Below are positions 26,860 through 35,766 of a DNA stretch of 64,000 nucleotides, piece after piece; the first letter of the stretch is position 1; every line of letters begins with the position of its first letter. The notes below the pieces were generated by a model. It was not told the DNA's origin. It did no database searches and saw nothing but the letters and a program-made list of their open reading frames with translations. The translations under genes and the position numbers were made by a program. The stretch spans positions 671,407 to 735,406 of the forward strand of contig BJOX01000021.1 in NCBI GenBank assembly GCA_009731375.1, in the 5' to 3' direction. Source of the DNA: Paulinella micropora. Its lineage: Eukaryota > Cercozoa > Imbricatea > Euglyphida.

Positions 26860-27385
26860 AGGGGGGGNNNNNNNNNNNNNNNNNNNNNNNNNNNNNNNNN
26901 NNNNNNNNNNNNNNNNNNNNNNNNNNNNNNNNNNNNNNNNNNNNNNNNNNNNNNNNNNNNNNNNNNNNNNNNNNNNNNNNNNNNNNNNNNNNNNNNNNNN
27001 NNNNNNNNNNNNNNNNNNNNNNNNNNNNNNNNNNNNNNNNNNNNNNNNNNNNNNNNNNNNNNNNNNNNNNNNNNNNNNNNNNNNNNNNNNNNNNNNNNNN
27101 NNNNNNNNNNNNNNNNNNNNNNNNNNNNNNNNNNNNNNNNNNNNNNNNNNNNNNNNNNNNNNNNNNNNNNNNNNNNNNNNNNNNNNNNNNNNNNNNNNNN
27201 NNNNNNNNNNCCCCCCCCCCGCGGGTTCCAGAAAAGAAAGTTTGTTTATTTTCGCTCTCCTTCTCAACTCACAAATTTAACCTGTTGACCTTTTGACCAG
27301 GTACAGGCATGGCCATGCGTTTAGCTTTATGGGTCCTGCAGCTGATACAAGCTCCGTCTAAGCCATCTGACGAGTGACTTCTCCA
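26793..27385. other. Gap and left flank of Fanzor copy 1
   Basis: A C-run, N at 26868-27210, a C-run, then about 165 bases homologous to the left flank of Fanzor copy 2 (32255-32406): AGAAAGTTTG, CTCTCCTTCTCAAC, CAGGTACAGGCATGGCC and AGCTGATACAAGCTCC. The homology begins at the edge of the gap in both copies, so the left end of the element is unsequenced. Confidence 0.6.
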
Positions 27386-29351
27386 ATGAGGCGGCGCGGG
27401 GGGCAAAGCCTCCCGAACCCCCCTTCAGCCCGCACTAGCGGGCTGGCGGGTTGGCCACGAGAAGAAAAAATCCGAGAGAAGAAGTCCAAACCCACGCCTG
27501 TTCCTCCAGAGCTGCCTCTAGCTTATGCGCCATTCTGGACTGAATCTGCCAGGGAGATGTCCAGGCAGTTACCTCTATGCACAGGGGGGGGCTTGGCCAG
27601 AGCGAGCGCAAGCCGCCTGCCTATTTCTCTGAGCAGGGCCCTTGGTAACGGTTCCTGGAGCTCGGTCAGAAGGTACGAACCGACATCCGCACAAGGGCCG
27701 CAGGAGACCTCTTGGCAGTCGCGACTTGCACTACTGCCCGCAACTCAGGTCAACGCGCGACGCAACGCACCCAAAACAGACGAGCAACAGAACACGGTGC
27801 CCAAGAAGAAGAAATTCAATCTGAACAAGAAAGCAGGTAAGACGCCCCCGCTCAAGACACTCACGTGCAGGATCTACCCAAAGACCAGGGATAAAGAGGT
27901 TAGGCGAGCTTGGCTGCGTAAGGCCTGGCTGATGTTTCGAGCAGTTCATACCACCTGGAATGCGGCGGTAGCCTGGCTGAGAAAAGAGGATGAGCGCTTC
28001 CCCTGGCCCAGCGAAGAGGAGCAGAAGCAAGGTCAACCCACGCAGGCTGCAAATAAAAAGAGACGACGCCAAAAAAAAAAAGGAGGAAAATCCTGCCAAG
28101 CACAAGAGAAGAAAAAAAGAGGAGAAGCCGCAGGAGCAGAGAGACAAGGACGCGCCGGAGGAGGAGGTGACGCCCGAGGAGATCAAGGCTAGGAAAGCCA
28201 GGGAACGCCAAGAACAAAAGGAGCGCCGAGAGCAAAGAAGGGCCGAGATGGGCGGCAGAATGCGCTGCCTCGGCGACTTTGATTTGGATACTCTGCGCCT
28301 GCGATTTGTGCAAGAGGACAGTGAATTTGTACGAGCCAGGCCGTGGCTTCTCTGCGTGCCCTACGACATCCGCGCAGTGGCCATCCGGGATCTGCAAGCG
28401 GCGAGGGCCTCGGCCATCTCCAATCTTAGCCAGAAGGGCAAGTTCTTTCACTGGAAGAGAGTCAACTTCCGCAAGTGGGAGGAGCGCAGGTCTACGATCG
28501 CGATCTCACACACAGTCTGGGGGCGCCAGCGGGGCTTTTTTGCGGGTTTTCTGGGGCCAGACTCAGTTACCTCCAAGGATTGGCGCAAGCGAGAGCGTAG
28601 GCTTGGGGCCAAGAAGCTTGAAATCAAGTACGACGTGCGCCTGCGAGTCGATCCTTTGGGCAGATGGTACTTACATGTACCGGTAGAGATAGAGCAGCGG
28701 CAGCGCGAATTTGCGGAGCCAGACTCCAGGCGTGTAGTGAGCATTGACCCGGGCGTCAGGAGCTTTCTGACCATGTACCATGCGGACTCGGGCGCGATAA
28801 CCGAATGGGGCCGCGGATCTATTGCACGCGTGTACCGACTGCAGAAACACATCGACAATCTGCAAAGCAAGGTGGCGCTACTGGCTAAGGACAGCAGCAA
28901 GTAGCGGAACCGCTATCGCTTGCGGCGCGCTATTACTCGAGTGCGTGACAAGATCTACAATATGGTCCAAGACGTGCACAAGAAAGCCGCCAGATGGCTG
29001 CTGGATAACCACGACTACGTCGTGCTACCTTGGTTCGGAGCTTCGGGCATGGTAAAGGGCAAAACGATCTCACGGCAAACGAAGCGCAAGCTGCTTTCCT
29101 GGCGACACGCAGATTTCCGCAAGCGCTTGCTGAACCTACAGAGGGAGTATGTAGGCAAATGTAAGGTGCTGATCTGCAACGAAGAGTTCACCACGCAGGC
29201 GTGTACGCAATGTGGGGCGCTGTGGAGAGACATCAAGGCCGCGAAGACGTACAGCTGCCAGTGGTGCGCGCTCCAGCACGGGCGCGACATGAACGCCAGT
29301 CGCAATATCCTCTTGAGACTGCTGGCCTTGGGCCAGCAGGACTTGTATTAG
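27386..29351 (+). pseudogene. Fanzor (eukaryotic TnpB-like) RNA-guided nuclease, copy 1, frameshift plus TAG
   Basis: Homologous to copy 2 along its full length. Starting from ATG 27386, the frame is lost near 28072 in an A-run of 11 (copy 2 has 7), continues in another frame to TAG 28902, then resumes to TAG 29349-29351. The RuvC-I motif SIDPGVRSFLTMYH, the CTQC...CQWC zinc ribbon and the RuvC-III motif GRDMNASRN are all present. The Glu of NEEFTTQAC occupies the position of the rearranged RuvC-II Glu known from Fanzors, while the usual site reads VVLPWF without Glu. Fanzors are transposon-encoded, guide-RNA-directed DNA nucleases. The A-run shift could be a sequencing error; the TAG is not in a homopolymer. 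Right boundary near 29538. Confidence 0.8.
27405..27446. repeat. Double GC hairpin inside Fanzor copy 1 leader
   Basis: GGGGGGCAAAGCCTCCC followed by CAGCCCGCACTAGCGGGCTG. The second part is a hairpin with 8-base arms and a 4-base loop. Related doublets are at 31151-31209, 32431-32478 and 34735-34830. Confidence 0.65.
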
Positions 29352-29538
29352 CTTAGCTTTATTTAGGTCGTCAAGAAAACTCGCAACAAAACCTGGCGTC
29401 AAGTCGGGTTTTGGTTGCTTTGCTTCGATTGGGGCCTCTGAGAAGGGAGGGGGATGTGCCGCGTGCTGCCCTTTCTCCCTTCCAGCTGTAGGAATCTCTG
29501 GAGGGGTTCGCCTCTCTAAGATTTCAATCCAATCTGGT
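29352..29538 (+). ncRNA. Candidate Fanzor guide RNA region / right end, copy 1
   Basis: The 187 bases after the Fanzor stop, to TTTCAATCCAATCTGG, are identical to those after copy 2 (34387-34571), more conserved than the 5' half of the coding region. In Fanzor and TnpB elements the guide RNA spans the 3' end of the gene and the right element end, so this is where a guide scaffold is expected. The RNA itself is inferred. Confidence 0.5.
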
Positions 29539-29540
29539 TT

Positions 29541-29895
29541 GGGGCCTCGCGCTTTGATCACCAATCCTCCCAACAAGACTCCACATCTAGTTCAGACATA
29601 CTGGCGCTTGCCCGGCGAGCCCCACGAGCCTGTACAATACAAAGCCCCTGCGGTTATCAAACAAGCTGAAATTTCTCAGAGTTACTACGACGGGCCAGCA
29701 CTAGATGCCATCAGGAAATGCCTGCACGAGAGAGACCAACTCAGAGAAATACTGGAGCTTTTGCAAGAGCAGGGTAGCCCGCGTTCGGACGCTTGCGACA
29801 GGCTCCAGCGCAACATACGATCTTGTCTACAGATAGAGGAAACGTGCTTTGGACCAGAACTAGCCGACTACAGGGCAATCTTGCTGCGCTCGTAG
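29541..29895 (+). pseudogene. 5'-truncated unknown gene interrupted by Fanzor copy 1
   Basis: An open frame of about 118 codons ending at TAG 29895 with no Met anywhere in it, beginning exactly where the Fanzor right end stops. It includes a helical, coiled-coil-like stretch (RKCLHERDQLREILELLQEQ). The simplest reading is a host gene cut by insertion of the element. Family not recognised. Confidence 0.45.
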
Positions 29896-30011
29896 AGGGG
29901 GGCGGGGGGGGGGCGGGGGGAGGGGGCGCGCGGCTTTGCAAAACTTCCCCTTTTCCGGGGAGCGTTTTTTAAACTCTGCCTAATTGAACAACAAGAAAGT
30001 GCCCTGTGTGG

Positions 30012-30848
30012 ATGGAGGAGCAGCTGCAGCTCGGCGACAGACAGGCGGCGAATAACAGGAAGATCAAGAGACTAATCCGCCGGGCCGAGCAAGGGCGGGC
30101 TGTGGCTCAGTACAACCTGGGAAATCGCTACGAGAACGGGCGGGGAGTGCCCTTGGATCGGCATAAGGCGGCGGCGTGGTATGGCCTGGCGGCCGCGCAG
30201 GGCTATGCCGCGGCCCAACACAACCTAGGGGTCTGCTACCTGCACGGGCAAGGAGTGGAAGGCGACAGGACAAAAGCGGTCGCGTACTTCACACAGGCCG
30301 CGGAGCAGGGCCTGACAGAAAGCCTGTATAGCCTGTGGATCTGCTACAGCCACGGAACAGGGGTGCCCAGGGACATCAGCAAAGCTTTGCAATACCTGGC
30401 CCTGGCCGCAGATCAAGGACATTCCGAAGCACAGTGCAGTCTCGGAACTCTCTATAGCGAGGGGACCAGAATGCTCAGGGACGACAAGGCAGCGATTGTG
30501 TATTTGACCCAGGCGGCAGTGCAAGGGCTTCCTGTTGCTCAATACAACTTGGCAATTTGCTATGACAGCGGACGAGGGGTTCCCCAGGACTACGAGAGAG
30601 CAGCCTGGTGGTACTACCTGGCGGCAAAGCAGGGGCTCGCCCATGCACAGTGTAGCTTAGGCATCTGCTACTACCAAGGGGAAGGAGTGCCCCAAGACGG
30701 CGCACGGACGCTGAAGTGGTTGGAGCGAGCGGCACAGCAAGGAAACTCGCTGGCACGCTGGAATCTGTGGGTTATTGGGAGCGGGAGGCTACGTGAACCA
30801 GCGCTCCCCCCAAGCCACGCCACGGCGCAGCCCGCCCGCGGTGGCTGA
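30012..30848 (+). CDS. Sel1-repeat protein
   Basis: 278 residues from ATG 30012. Six or seven Sel1-like repeats run from about residue 20 to 250, each about 36 residues, with YNLGNRYENGRGV, HNLGVCYLHGQGV and SLGICYYQGEGV as clear examples. The tail after 255 (Ser/Pro/Arg-rich) is unusual. The last 40 codons also exist as a fragment at 34574-34703, so a second copy of this gene once lay near Fanzor copy 2. Likely a soluble protein-binding solenoid. A G-run and GC-rich stretch at 29898-29930 lie upstream. Confidence 0.85.
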   Translation: MEEQLQLGDRQAANNRKIKRLIRRAEQGRAVAQYNLGNRYENGRGVPLDRHKAAAWYGLAAAQGYAAAQHNLGVCYLHGQGVEGDRTKAVAYFTQAAEQGLTESLYSLWICYSHGTGVPRDISKALQYLALAADQGHSEAQCSLGTLYSEGTRMLRDDKAAIVYLTQAAVQGLPVAQYNLAICYDSGRGVPQDYERAAWWYYLAAKQGLAHAQCSLGICYYQGEGVPQDGARTLKWLERAAQQGNSLARWNLWVIGSGRLREPALPPSHATAQPARGG

Positions 30849-30886
30849 CTTTGGGTCACTACGAGCCCCCCGTTCCCCCCAAGATT

Positions 30887-31021
30887 GACCTACGTAAACA
30901 CTATTTGCGATGGGATTCGCAGACTAGACGTCTAGTGGCAGAAGTCTCTCAAGAGGAACATTTACGGCACATCAAGGCCAAAATCACCGGCGTGAGCAAG
31001 AACGAGGGGCACAGTGCCTAG
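30887..31021 (+). pseudogene. D5 C-terminal fragment with its 3' flank (third D5 remnant)
   Basis: 44 codons ending at TAG 31021 match the last 44 codons of D5 copy 1, for example YLRWDSQTRRL against YLQWDSQARRL and HIKAKITGV against HIKARITGV. The homology continues through the 3' flank to about 31145, including AATAAAATAACTGGCATTT. It is directly downstream of the Sel1 gene with no sign of the 5' nine tenths of D5. Confidence 0.8.
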
Positions 31022-31389
31022 AATTTGGAGAAGAGAACACACCTTCTGCGCTAAGAAGTTCATTCTGACTTTTTTGTCTGGCAATAAAATAACTGGCATT
31101 TCACTACAATTGATTCGGAGTTTAATTCCATTTTAATAATACGCATGATCCGGGGGGCAAGCCCCCCGTGCCCCCCTCTGTTACCCTTTCAGCCCGCGAC
31201 GGCGGGCTGGCAGAGTGTCGCGAGCTGAACAAACAGCTAGCCAGAGCAGGCGTGACGAAACGCGCCAAGCTGCGAGAGCTGTCGCTGCACAAGTTGCAGC
31301 AAGAGCTAGAATCGCTGCGCGAGTTGGCGGCAAGGCCACCAGCTGCATTGGATCGAATGGTGTGCGCGGCGTCGGCGCAGGTCACGCAG
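31022..31389. other. D5-derived 3' flank, GC hairpin doublet and short helical frame
   Basis: To 31145 it is D5 3' flank. 31151-31209 is the hairpin doublet GGGGGGCAAGCCCCCC plus CAGCCCGCGACGGCGGGCTG. From 31210 a frame without Met (ELNKQLARAGVTKRAKLREL...) runs to the start of the dispersed repeat; it may be a gene tail. Confidence 0.5.
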
Positions 31390-31668
31390 CCTATCCCAAA
31401 ATGAAGACGCAAGTACTTTCCCGGCGGCTGTGTGAGGTGGTATCATCCAGTGTTGCTTGGTCGGCGCTAGGACCCCGAGTAACATCGTTGAGAGAAAAAA
31501 GGTATTCGCGGAAAAGAAGCAAACAAAAAAAAGTTTGTTTAAGTTAGACTCTTGGGTTTTATTAAAAAAAAAAAAGTATTTTTTTGAACCTTTTGGACGA
31601 GCTTCGCCGGTGTACAAGAAAAAATTTTGCCAAAATATCCCTGACAAAATTTTAATGTTGGCACTAGG
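31390..31668 (+). repeat. Dispersed 275-bp repeat, copy B
   Basis: Matches 19850-20123. Differences are mostly single bases, plus a longer A-run (31563-31574). In the open first half there are three amino-acid-changing and one silent difference. Left and right flanks are unrelated in the two places, so it moved as a unit. Confidence 0.7.
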
Positions 31669-31671
31669 AGA

Positions 31672-31790
31672 TGGACGGGTTGGATTGAAGTCTTAGAGAG
31701 GTTAACCCCTTCCAGAGACCGGCGGGCAGCTGGGGAAGGAAGAAATGGCAGCACGCGGCACATCCCCTTCCCTCTCTGTCCCCTCTCGCT
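31672..31790 (-). mobile_element. Orphan Fanzor right end, inverted and diverged
   Basis: The minus strand reads GGGGATGTGCCGCGTGCTGC, then CTTCCCCAGCTGCCCG, CTCTGGAAGGGGTTAACC and CTCTCTAAGACTTCAATCC. The order and spacing match the right ends at 29450-29538 and 34485-34571 with about 15-20 percent differences. No Fanzor coding sequence is attached. Confidence 0.65.
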
Positions 31791-32406
31791 CTCTCTCTCT
31801 CTCTTTCTTTTTATTACGTGGAATTTGTCGCCAAATGTGTATGTATGCGTACTTCCCGGGGAAAAGGACTGGTGTCAGAATTGTGCTCCCCCCCCNNNNN
31901 NNNNNNNNNNNNNNNNNNNNNNNNNNNNNNNNNNNNNNNNNNNNNNNNNNNNNNNNNNNNNNNNNNNNNNNNNNNNNNNNNNNNNNNNNNNNNNNNNNNN
32001 NNNNNNNNNNNNNNNNNNNNNNNNNNNNNNNNNNNNNNNNNNNNNNNNNNNNNNNNNNNNNNNNNNNNNNNNNNNNNNNNNNNNNNNNNNNNNNNNNNNN
32101 NNNNNNNNNNNNNNNNNNNNNNNNNNNNNNNNNNNNNNNNNNNNNNNNNNNNNNNNNNNNNNNNNNNNNNNNNNNNNNNNNNNNNNNNNNNNNNNNNNNN
32201 NNNNNNNNNNNNNNNNNNNNNNNNNNNNNNNNNNNNNNNNNNNCCCCCCCCTGGGGGGCTCCCAAGAAGAAAGTTGCTTTATTTTTGCTCTCCTTCTAAA
32301 CCCACAAATTCAACTTGCTCACCTTGTGACCAGGTACAGGCATGGCCCTGTCTTTGCTTTTCTGGGTCCTGAAGCTGATACAAGCTCCATCTAAGCCATC
32401 CGACGA
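31791..32406. other. Gap and left flank of Fanzor copy 2
   Basis: A CT-run, AT-rich unique sequence, N at 31896-32243, then the left flank shared with copy 1 (see 26793-27385). Confidence 0.6.
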
Positions 32407-34386
32407 ATGACTTCTCCAATGAGGCGGCGCGGGGGGCTTTGCCCCCCCCGCGGGCCTTCAGGCCGCACTAGCGGGCTGGCGGGTCGGCCACGAGAAGAAA
32501 AGGTCCGTGAGAAAAAGTTCAGGCCCGCGCAGCCTCCTCCAGAGCCCCCGTCGAAAGATTATGCACCGTTTTGGTCCGAGACCGCCAGAGACATGTCTAG
32601 GCAGTTACCTCTATACACAGGAGGCGGCTTGGCCAGAGCGAGCGCAAGCCGCCTGCCTATTTCTTTGAGCAGGGTCCTTGGTAACGGTTCCTGGAGCTCG
32701 GTCACAAGGTACAATCCGACAACCGCACAAGGCCCGCAGGAGACCTCCTGGCAGTCGCGACTTGCACTGCTGCCCCCAACTCAGGCCAACGCGCGACGTA
32801 ACGCAGCCAAAGCAGACGAGACCCAGAACAAGCCGCCCAAGAAGAAAAAATTCAGCCTAAACAAGAAAGCAGGTAAGACGCCCCCGCTCAAGACACTTAC
32901 GTGCAGGATCTACCCGAAGACCAAGGATAAAGAAGCTAGGCAAGCTTGGCTGCGCAAGGCCTGGCTGATGTTTCGAGCAGTTCATACCACCTGGAATGCA
33001 GCGGTGGCCTGGCTGAGAAAAGAGGATGAGCGCTTCCCTTGGCCCAGCGAAGAGGAGCAGGAGCAGGGTCAACCCACGCAGGCTGCGAGTAAAAAGAGAC
33101 GGCGCCACGAAAAAAAGGAGGAAGATCCTGCCAAGCACAAGAGAAGAAAAAAAGAGGAGAAGCCGCAGGAGCAGAAAGACAAGGACGCGCAGGAGAAGGA
33201 GGAGACGCCCGAGGAGATCAAGGCTAGGAAAGCTAGGGAACGTCAAGAACAAAAGGAGCGCCGAGAACAAAGAAGGGCTGAGATGGGCGGTAGAATGCGT
33301 TGCCTCGGCGACTTTGATTTGGATACTCTGCGCCTGCGGTTTGTGCAAGAGGACAGTGAATTTGTACGAGCCAGGCCGTGGCTTCTCAGCGTGCCCTACG
33401 CCATCCGTGCAGTGGCCATTCGAGACTTGCAAGCGGTGCGGGCCTCGGCCATCTCCAATCTCAGCCAGAAGGGCAAGTTCTTTCACTGGAAGAGAGTCAA
33501 CTTCCGCAAGTGGGAGGAGCGCAGGTCTACGATCGCGATCTCGCACACAAATTGGGGACGCGAGCGGGGCTTTTTTGCGAGTTTTCTGGGACCAGACTCA
33601 GTTACCTCCAAGGACTGGAGAAAACGAGAGCGTAGGCTTGGGGCCAAGAAGCTTGAAATCAAGTACGACGTGCGCCTGCGAGTCGATCCTTTGGGCAGAT
33701 GGTACTTACATGTACCGGTAGAGATAGAGCAGCGGCAGCGCGAATTTGCGGAGCCAGACTCCAGGCGTGCAGTGAGCATTGACCCGGGCGTCAGGAGCTT
33801 TCTGACCATGTACCATGCGGACTCGGGCGCGATAACCGAATGGGGCCGGGGGTCCATTGCACGCGTGTACCGATTGCAGAAGCACATCGACAATCTGCAA
33901 AGCAAGGTGGCGCTACTGGCTAAGGACAGCAGCAAGAAGCGGAACCGCTATCGCTTGCGGCGCGCTATTACTTGAGTGCGTGACAAGATCTACAATATGG
34001 TCCAAGACGTGCACAAGAAAGCCGCCAGATGGCTGCTGGATAACCACGACTACGTCGTGCTACCTTGGTTCGGAGCTTCGGGCATGGTAAAGGGCAAAAC
34101 GATCTCACGGCAAACGAAGCGCAAGCTGCTTTCCTGGCGACACGCAGATTTCCGCAAGCGCTTGCTGAACCTACAGAGGGAGTATGTAGGCAAATGTAAG
34201 GTGCTGATCTGCAACGAAGAGTTCACCACGCAGGCGTGTACGCAATGTGGGGCGCTGTGGAGAGACATCAAGGCCGCGAAGACGTACAGCTGCCAGTGGT
34301 GCGCGCTCCAGCACGGGCGCGACATGAACGCCAGTCGCAATATCCTCTTGAGACTGCTGGCCTTGGGCCAGCAGGACTTGTATTAG
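32407..34386 (+). pseudogene. Fanzor (eukaryotic TnpB-like) RNA-guided nuclease, copy 2, one TGA stop
   Basis: ATG 32407 opens 522 codons to TGA 33973-33975; the frame then continues without shift to TAG 34384-34386, about 659 residues in all. N-terminal 150 residues are basic and low-complexity. A Glu/Lys-rich helix lies at 230-290. RuvC-I SIDPGVRSFLTMYH has Asp near 459. The zinc ribbon CTQC...CQWC and RuvC-III GRDMNASRN follow after the stop, and the alternative RuvC-II Glu is in NEEFTTQAC. At the TGA, copy 1 has CGA (Arg), so a C to T change at a CpG explains it. Without readthrough the protein lacks two of the three catalytic parts. From about 33955 to the right end the two copies differ at only this base, far less than in the 5' half. 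Confidence 0.85.
32431..32478. repeat. Double GC hairpin inside Fanzor copy 2 leader
   Basis: GGGGGGCTTTGCCCCCC plus CAGGCCGCACTAGCGGGCTG. The positions match copy 1, but the loop of the first hairpin is inverted (CAAAG against CTTTG). Confidence 0.6.
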
Positions 34387-34571
34387 CTTAGCTTTATTTA
34401 GGTCGTCAAGAAAACTCGCAACAAAACCTGGCGTCAAGTCGGGTTTTGGTTGCTTTGCTTCGATTGGGGCCTCTGAGAAGGGAGGGGGATGTGCCGCGTG
34501 CTGCCCTTTCTCCCTTCCAGCTGTAGGAATCTCTGGAGGGGTTCGCCTCTCTAAGATTTCAATCCAATCTG
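34387..34571 (+). ncRNA. Candidate Fanzor guide RNA region / right end, copy 2
   Basis: Identical to 29352-29538. It ends at CAATCCAATCTGG, after which the flank changes to Sel1-gene sequence. See copy 1 for why a guide scaffold is expected here. Confidence 0.5.
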
Positions 34572-34573
34572 GC

Positions 34574-34703
34574 TGGACCGAGCGGCACAGCAAGGGAACT
34601 CGCTGGCACGCTGGAATCTGTGGGTTATTGGGAGCGAAAGGCTACGTGAACCAGCGCTCCGCCCGAGCCACGCCACGGCGCAGCCCGCCCGCGGCGGCTG
34701 ATT
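34574..34703 (+). pseudogene. Sel1 gene 3' fragment
   Basis: Matches 30724-30850 (CGAGCGGCACAGCAAGG to CGGCTGATTT) with a handful of changes. It joins the Fanzor right end directly, so the element sits in, or recombined with, a second copy of the Sel1 gene. Confidence 0.8.
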
Positions 34704-34862
34704 TGCCACCCCGCTGGCGCGGGCTGGAATGGAGAGAAGGGGGGGCGCGGGGGGCATGCCCCCCGGCGCGGGCTGGAATGGAGAGAAGGGGGGGCGCGGG
34801 GGGCATGCCCCCCGGCGCGGGCTGGAAGGGGGGTTCGCCTCTCTAAGATTTCAATCCAATCT
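34704..34862. repeat. Tandem GC-hairpin units ending in another Fanzor right-end motif
   Basis: Two about 50-base units: GCGCGGGCTGGAATGGAGAG then GGGGGGCATGCCCCCC, the latter a perfect palindrome. A third partial unit runs into GGTTCGCCTCTCTAAG and TTTCAATCCAATCTG at 34827-34862, the terminal motif of the Fanzor right end. 34863-34942 is AT-rich leader of the next gene. Confidence 0.7.
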
Positions 34863-34942
34863 GCCGTTTGTGATTATTAAATCAGATTCATGCAATAATC
34901 TAGTAACGTTTAATTCTTATTGCAAAAAAAGGAAAGAGACAA

Positions 34943-35452
34943 ATGGCGTTGACGTCGTTAGAATCGTTAAAATCAGCCGTCGAAACTCTGAAAAAAAAAC
35001 AGGAAATACAGGACAGAAAAGATTTTCTTGACGAATGGTACAGAGAATGCCAAAGGAAAGCCCCCGGGTCTATTTGCGAACTTCTTAGTCAGCGCATTGA
35101 GGAATTGGAGAAGGCTAAGAAGGCTGAACAAGATCAAGCGAACAACTCGAAAAACGCAATAAATATATTTAAAAATGATAAGGATGCATGGAAGACCCTC
35201 CAGTACCAGCAATATAATGGTGGCGCCCTTGGAACCGATTATGCCGAAAAAGCTGATTATTACAACCAACTTTGTGAGGAGATGAAGGGTCATTTGGGAA
35301 AAGCTGCGTCTTACACATGGAAGGCATCTCTGCTGTCGCAGCTGCGCTGTCTTTTGTCGCCGAGGTGTGGCAAGTGTGGCAAGCAAACCAAAGCAGGGAA
35401 AGAAAGGCAGATCCAAACGGCGCGGTCATTTGTAAAAAGAGCTCCCTCTTCT

Positions 35453-35485
<33 letters not shown>

Positions 35486-35497
35486 GGAAAAAAAAAA
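34943..35497 (+). CDS. Unknown helical protein, 3' end in gap
   Basis: ATG 34943 opens about 185 codons to the gap at 35498. Residues 1-75 are strongly helical and charged with coiled-coil spacing (LESLKSAVETLKKKQE, RIEELEKAKKAEQ). Near 35310 a second frame becomes attractive (a hydrophobic AVAAALSFVAEVWQVW stretch), so an indel may hide a membrane segment. The sequence is clearly more AT-rich than its neighbours. Family not recognised; the C-run before the gap should not be read as poly-Pro. Confidence 0.5.
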
Positions 35498-35730
35498 NNN
35501 NNNNNNNNNNNNNNNNNNNNNNNNNNNNNNNNNNNNNNNNNNNNNNNNNNNNNNNNNNNNNNNNNNNNNNNNNNNNNNNNNNNNNNNNNNNNNNNNNNNN
35601 NNNNNNNNNTTTTCCCCCCCCCCCCCCCCTTTCCCGAACGTCGAGAGAACAGAGAGCACTGCTCATCGTGCGTGCTGCAGTTGTTCATTCATTTGAGGTT
35701 TGTCTGCATTTTTCTTAAGAGCATACAAGA

Positions 35731-35754
<24 letters not shown>
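35498..35754. promoter_or_regulatory. Gap and GA-tract leader of the following gene
   Basis: N at 35498-35609, a T/C-run, then unique sequence and a perfect (AG)n tract at 35731-35754 that runs into the ATG at 35755. GA tracts are also found next to the starts of the cyclin (52096) and of the gene at 63954. Confidence 0.5.

Positions 35755-35766
<12 letters not shown>

Noticed and set aside
28902-33975. Stop-codon reassignment to explain TAG and TGA inside the Fanzors
   Set aside because: TAA, TAG and TGA all end other long genes in this window, and the two stops fall at different codons in the two copies.
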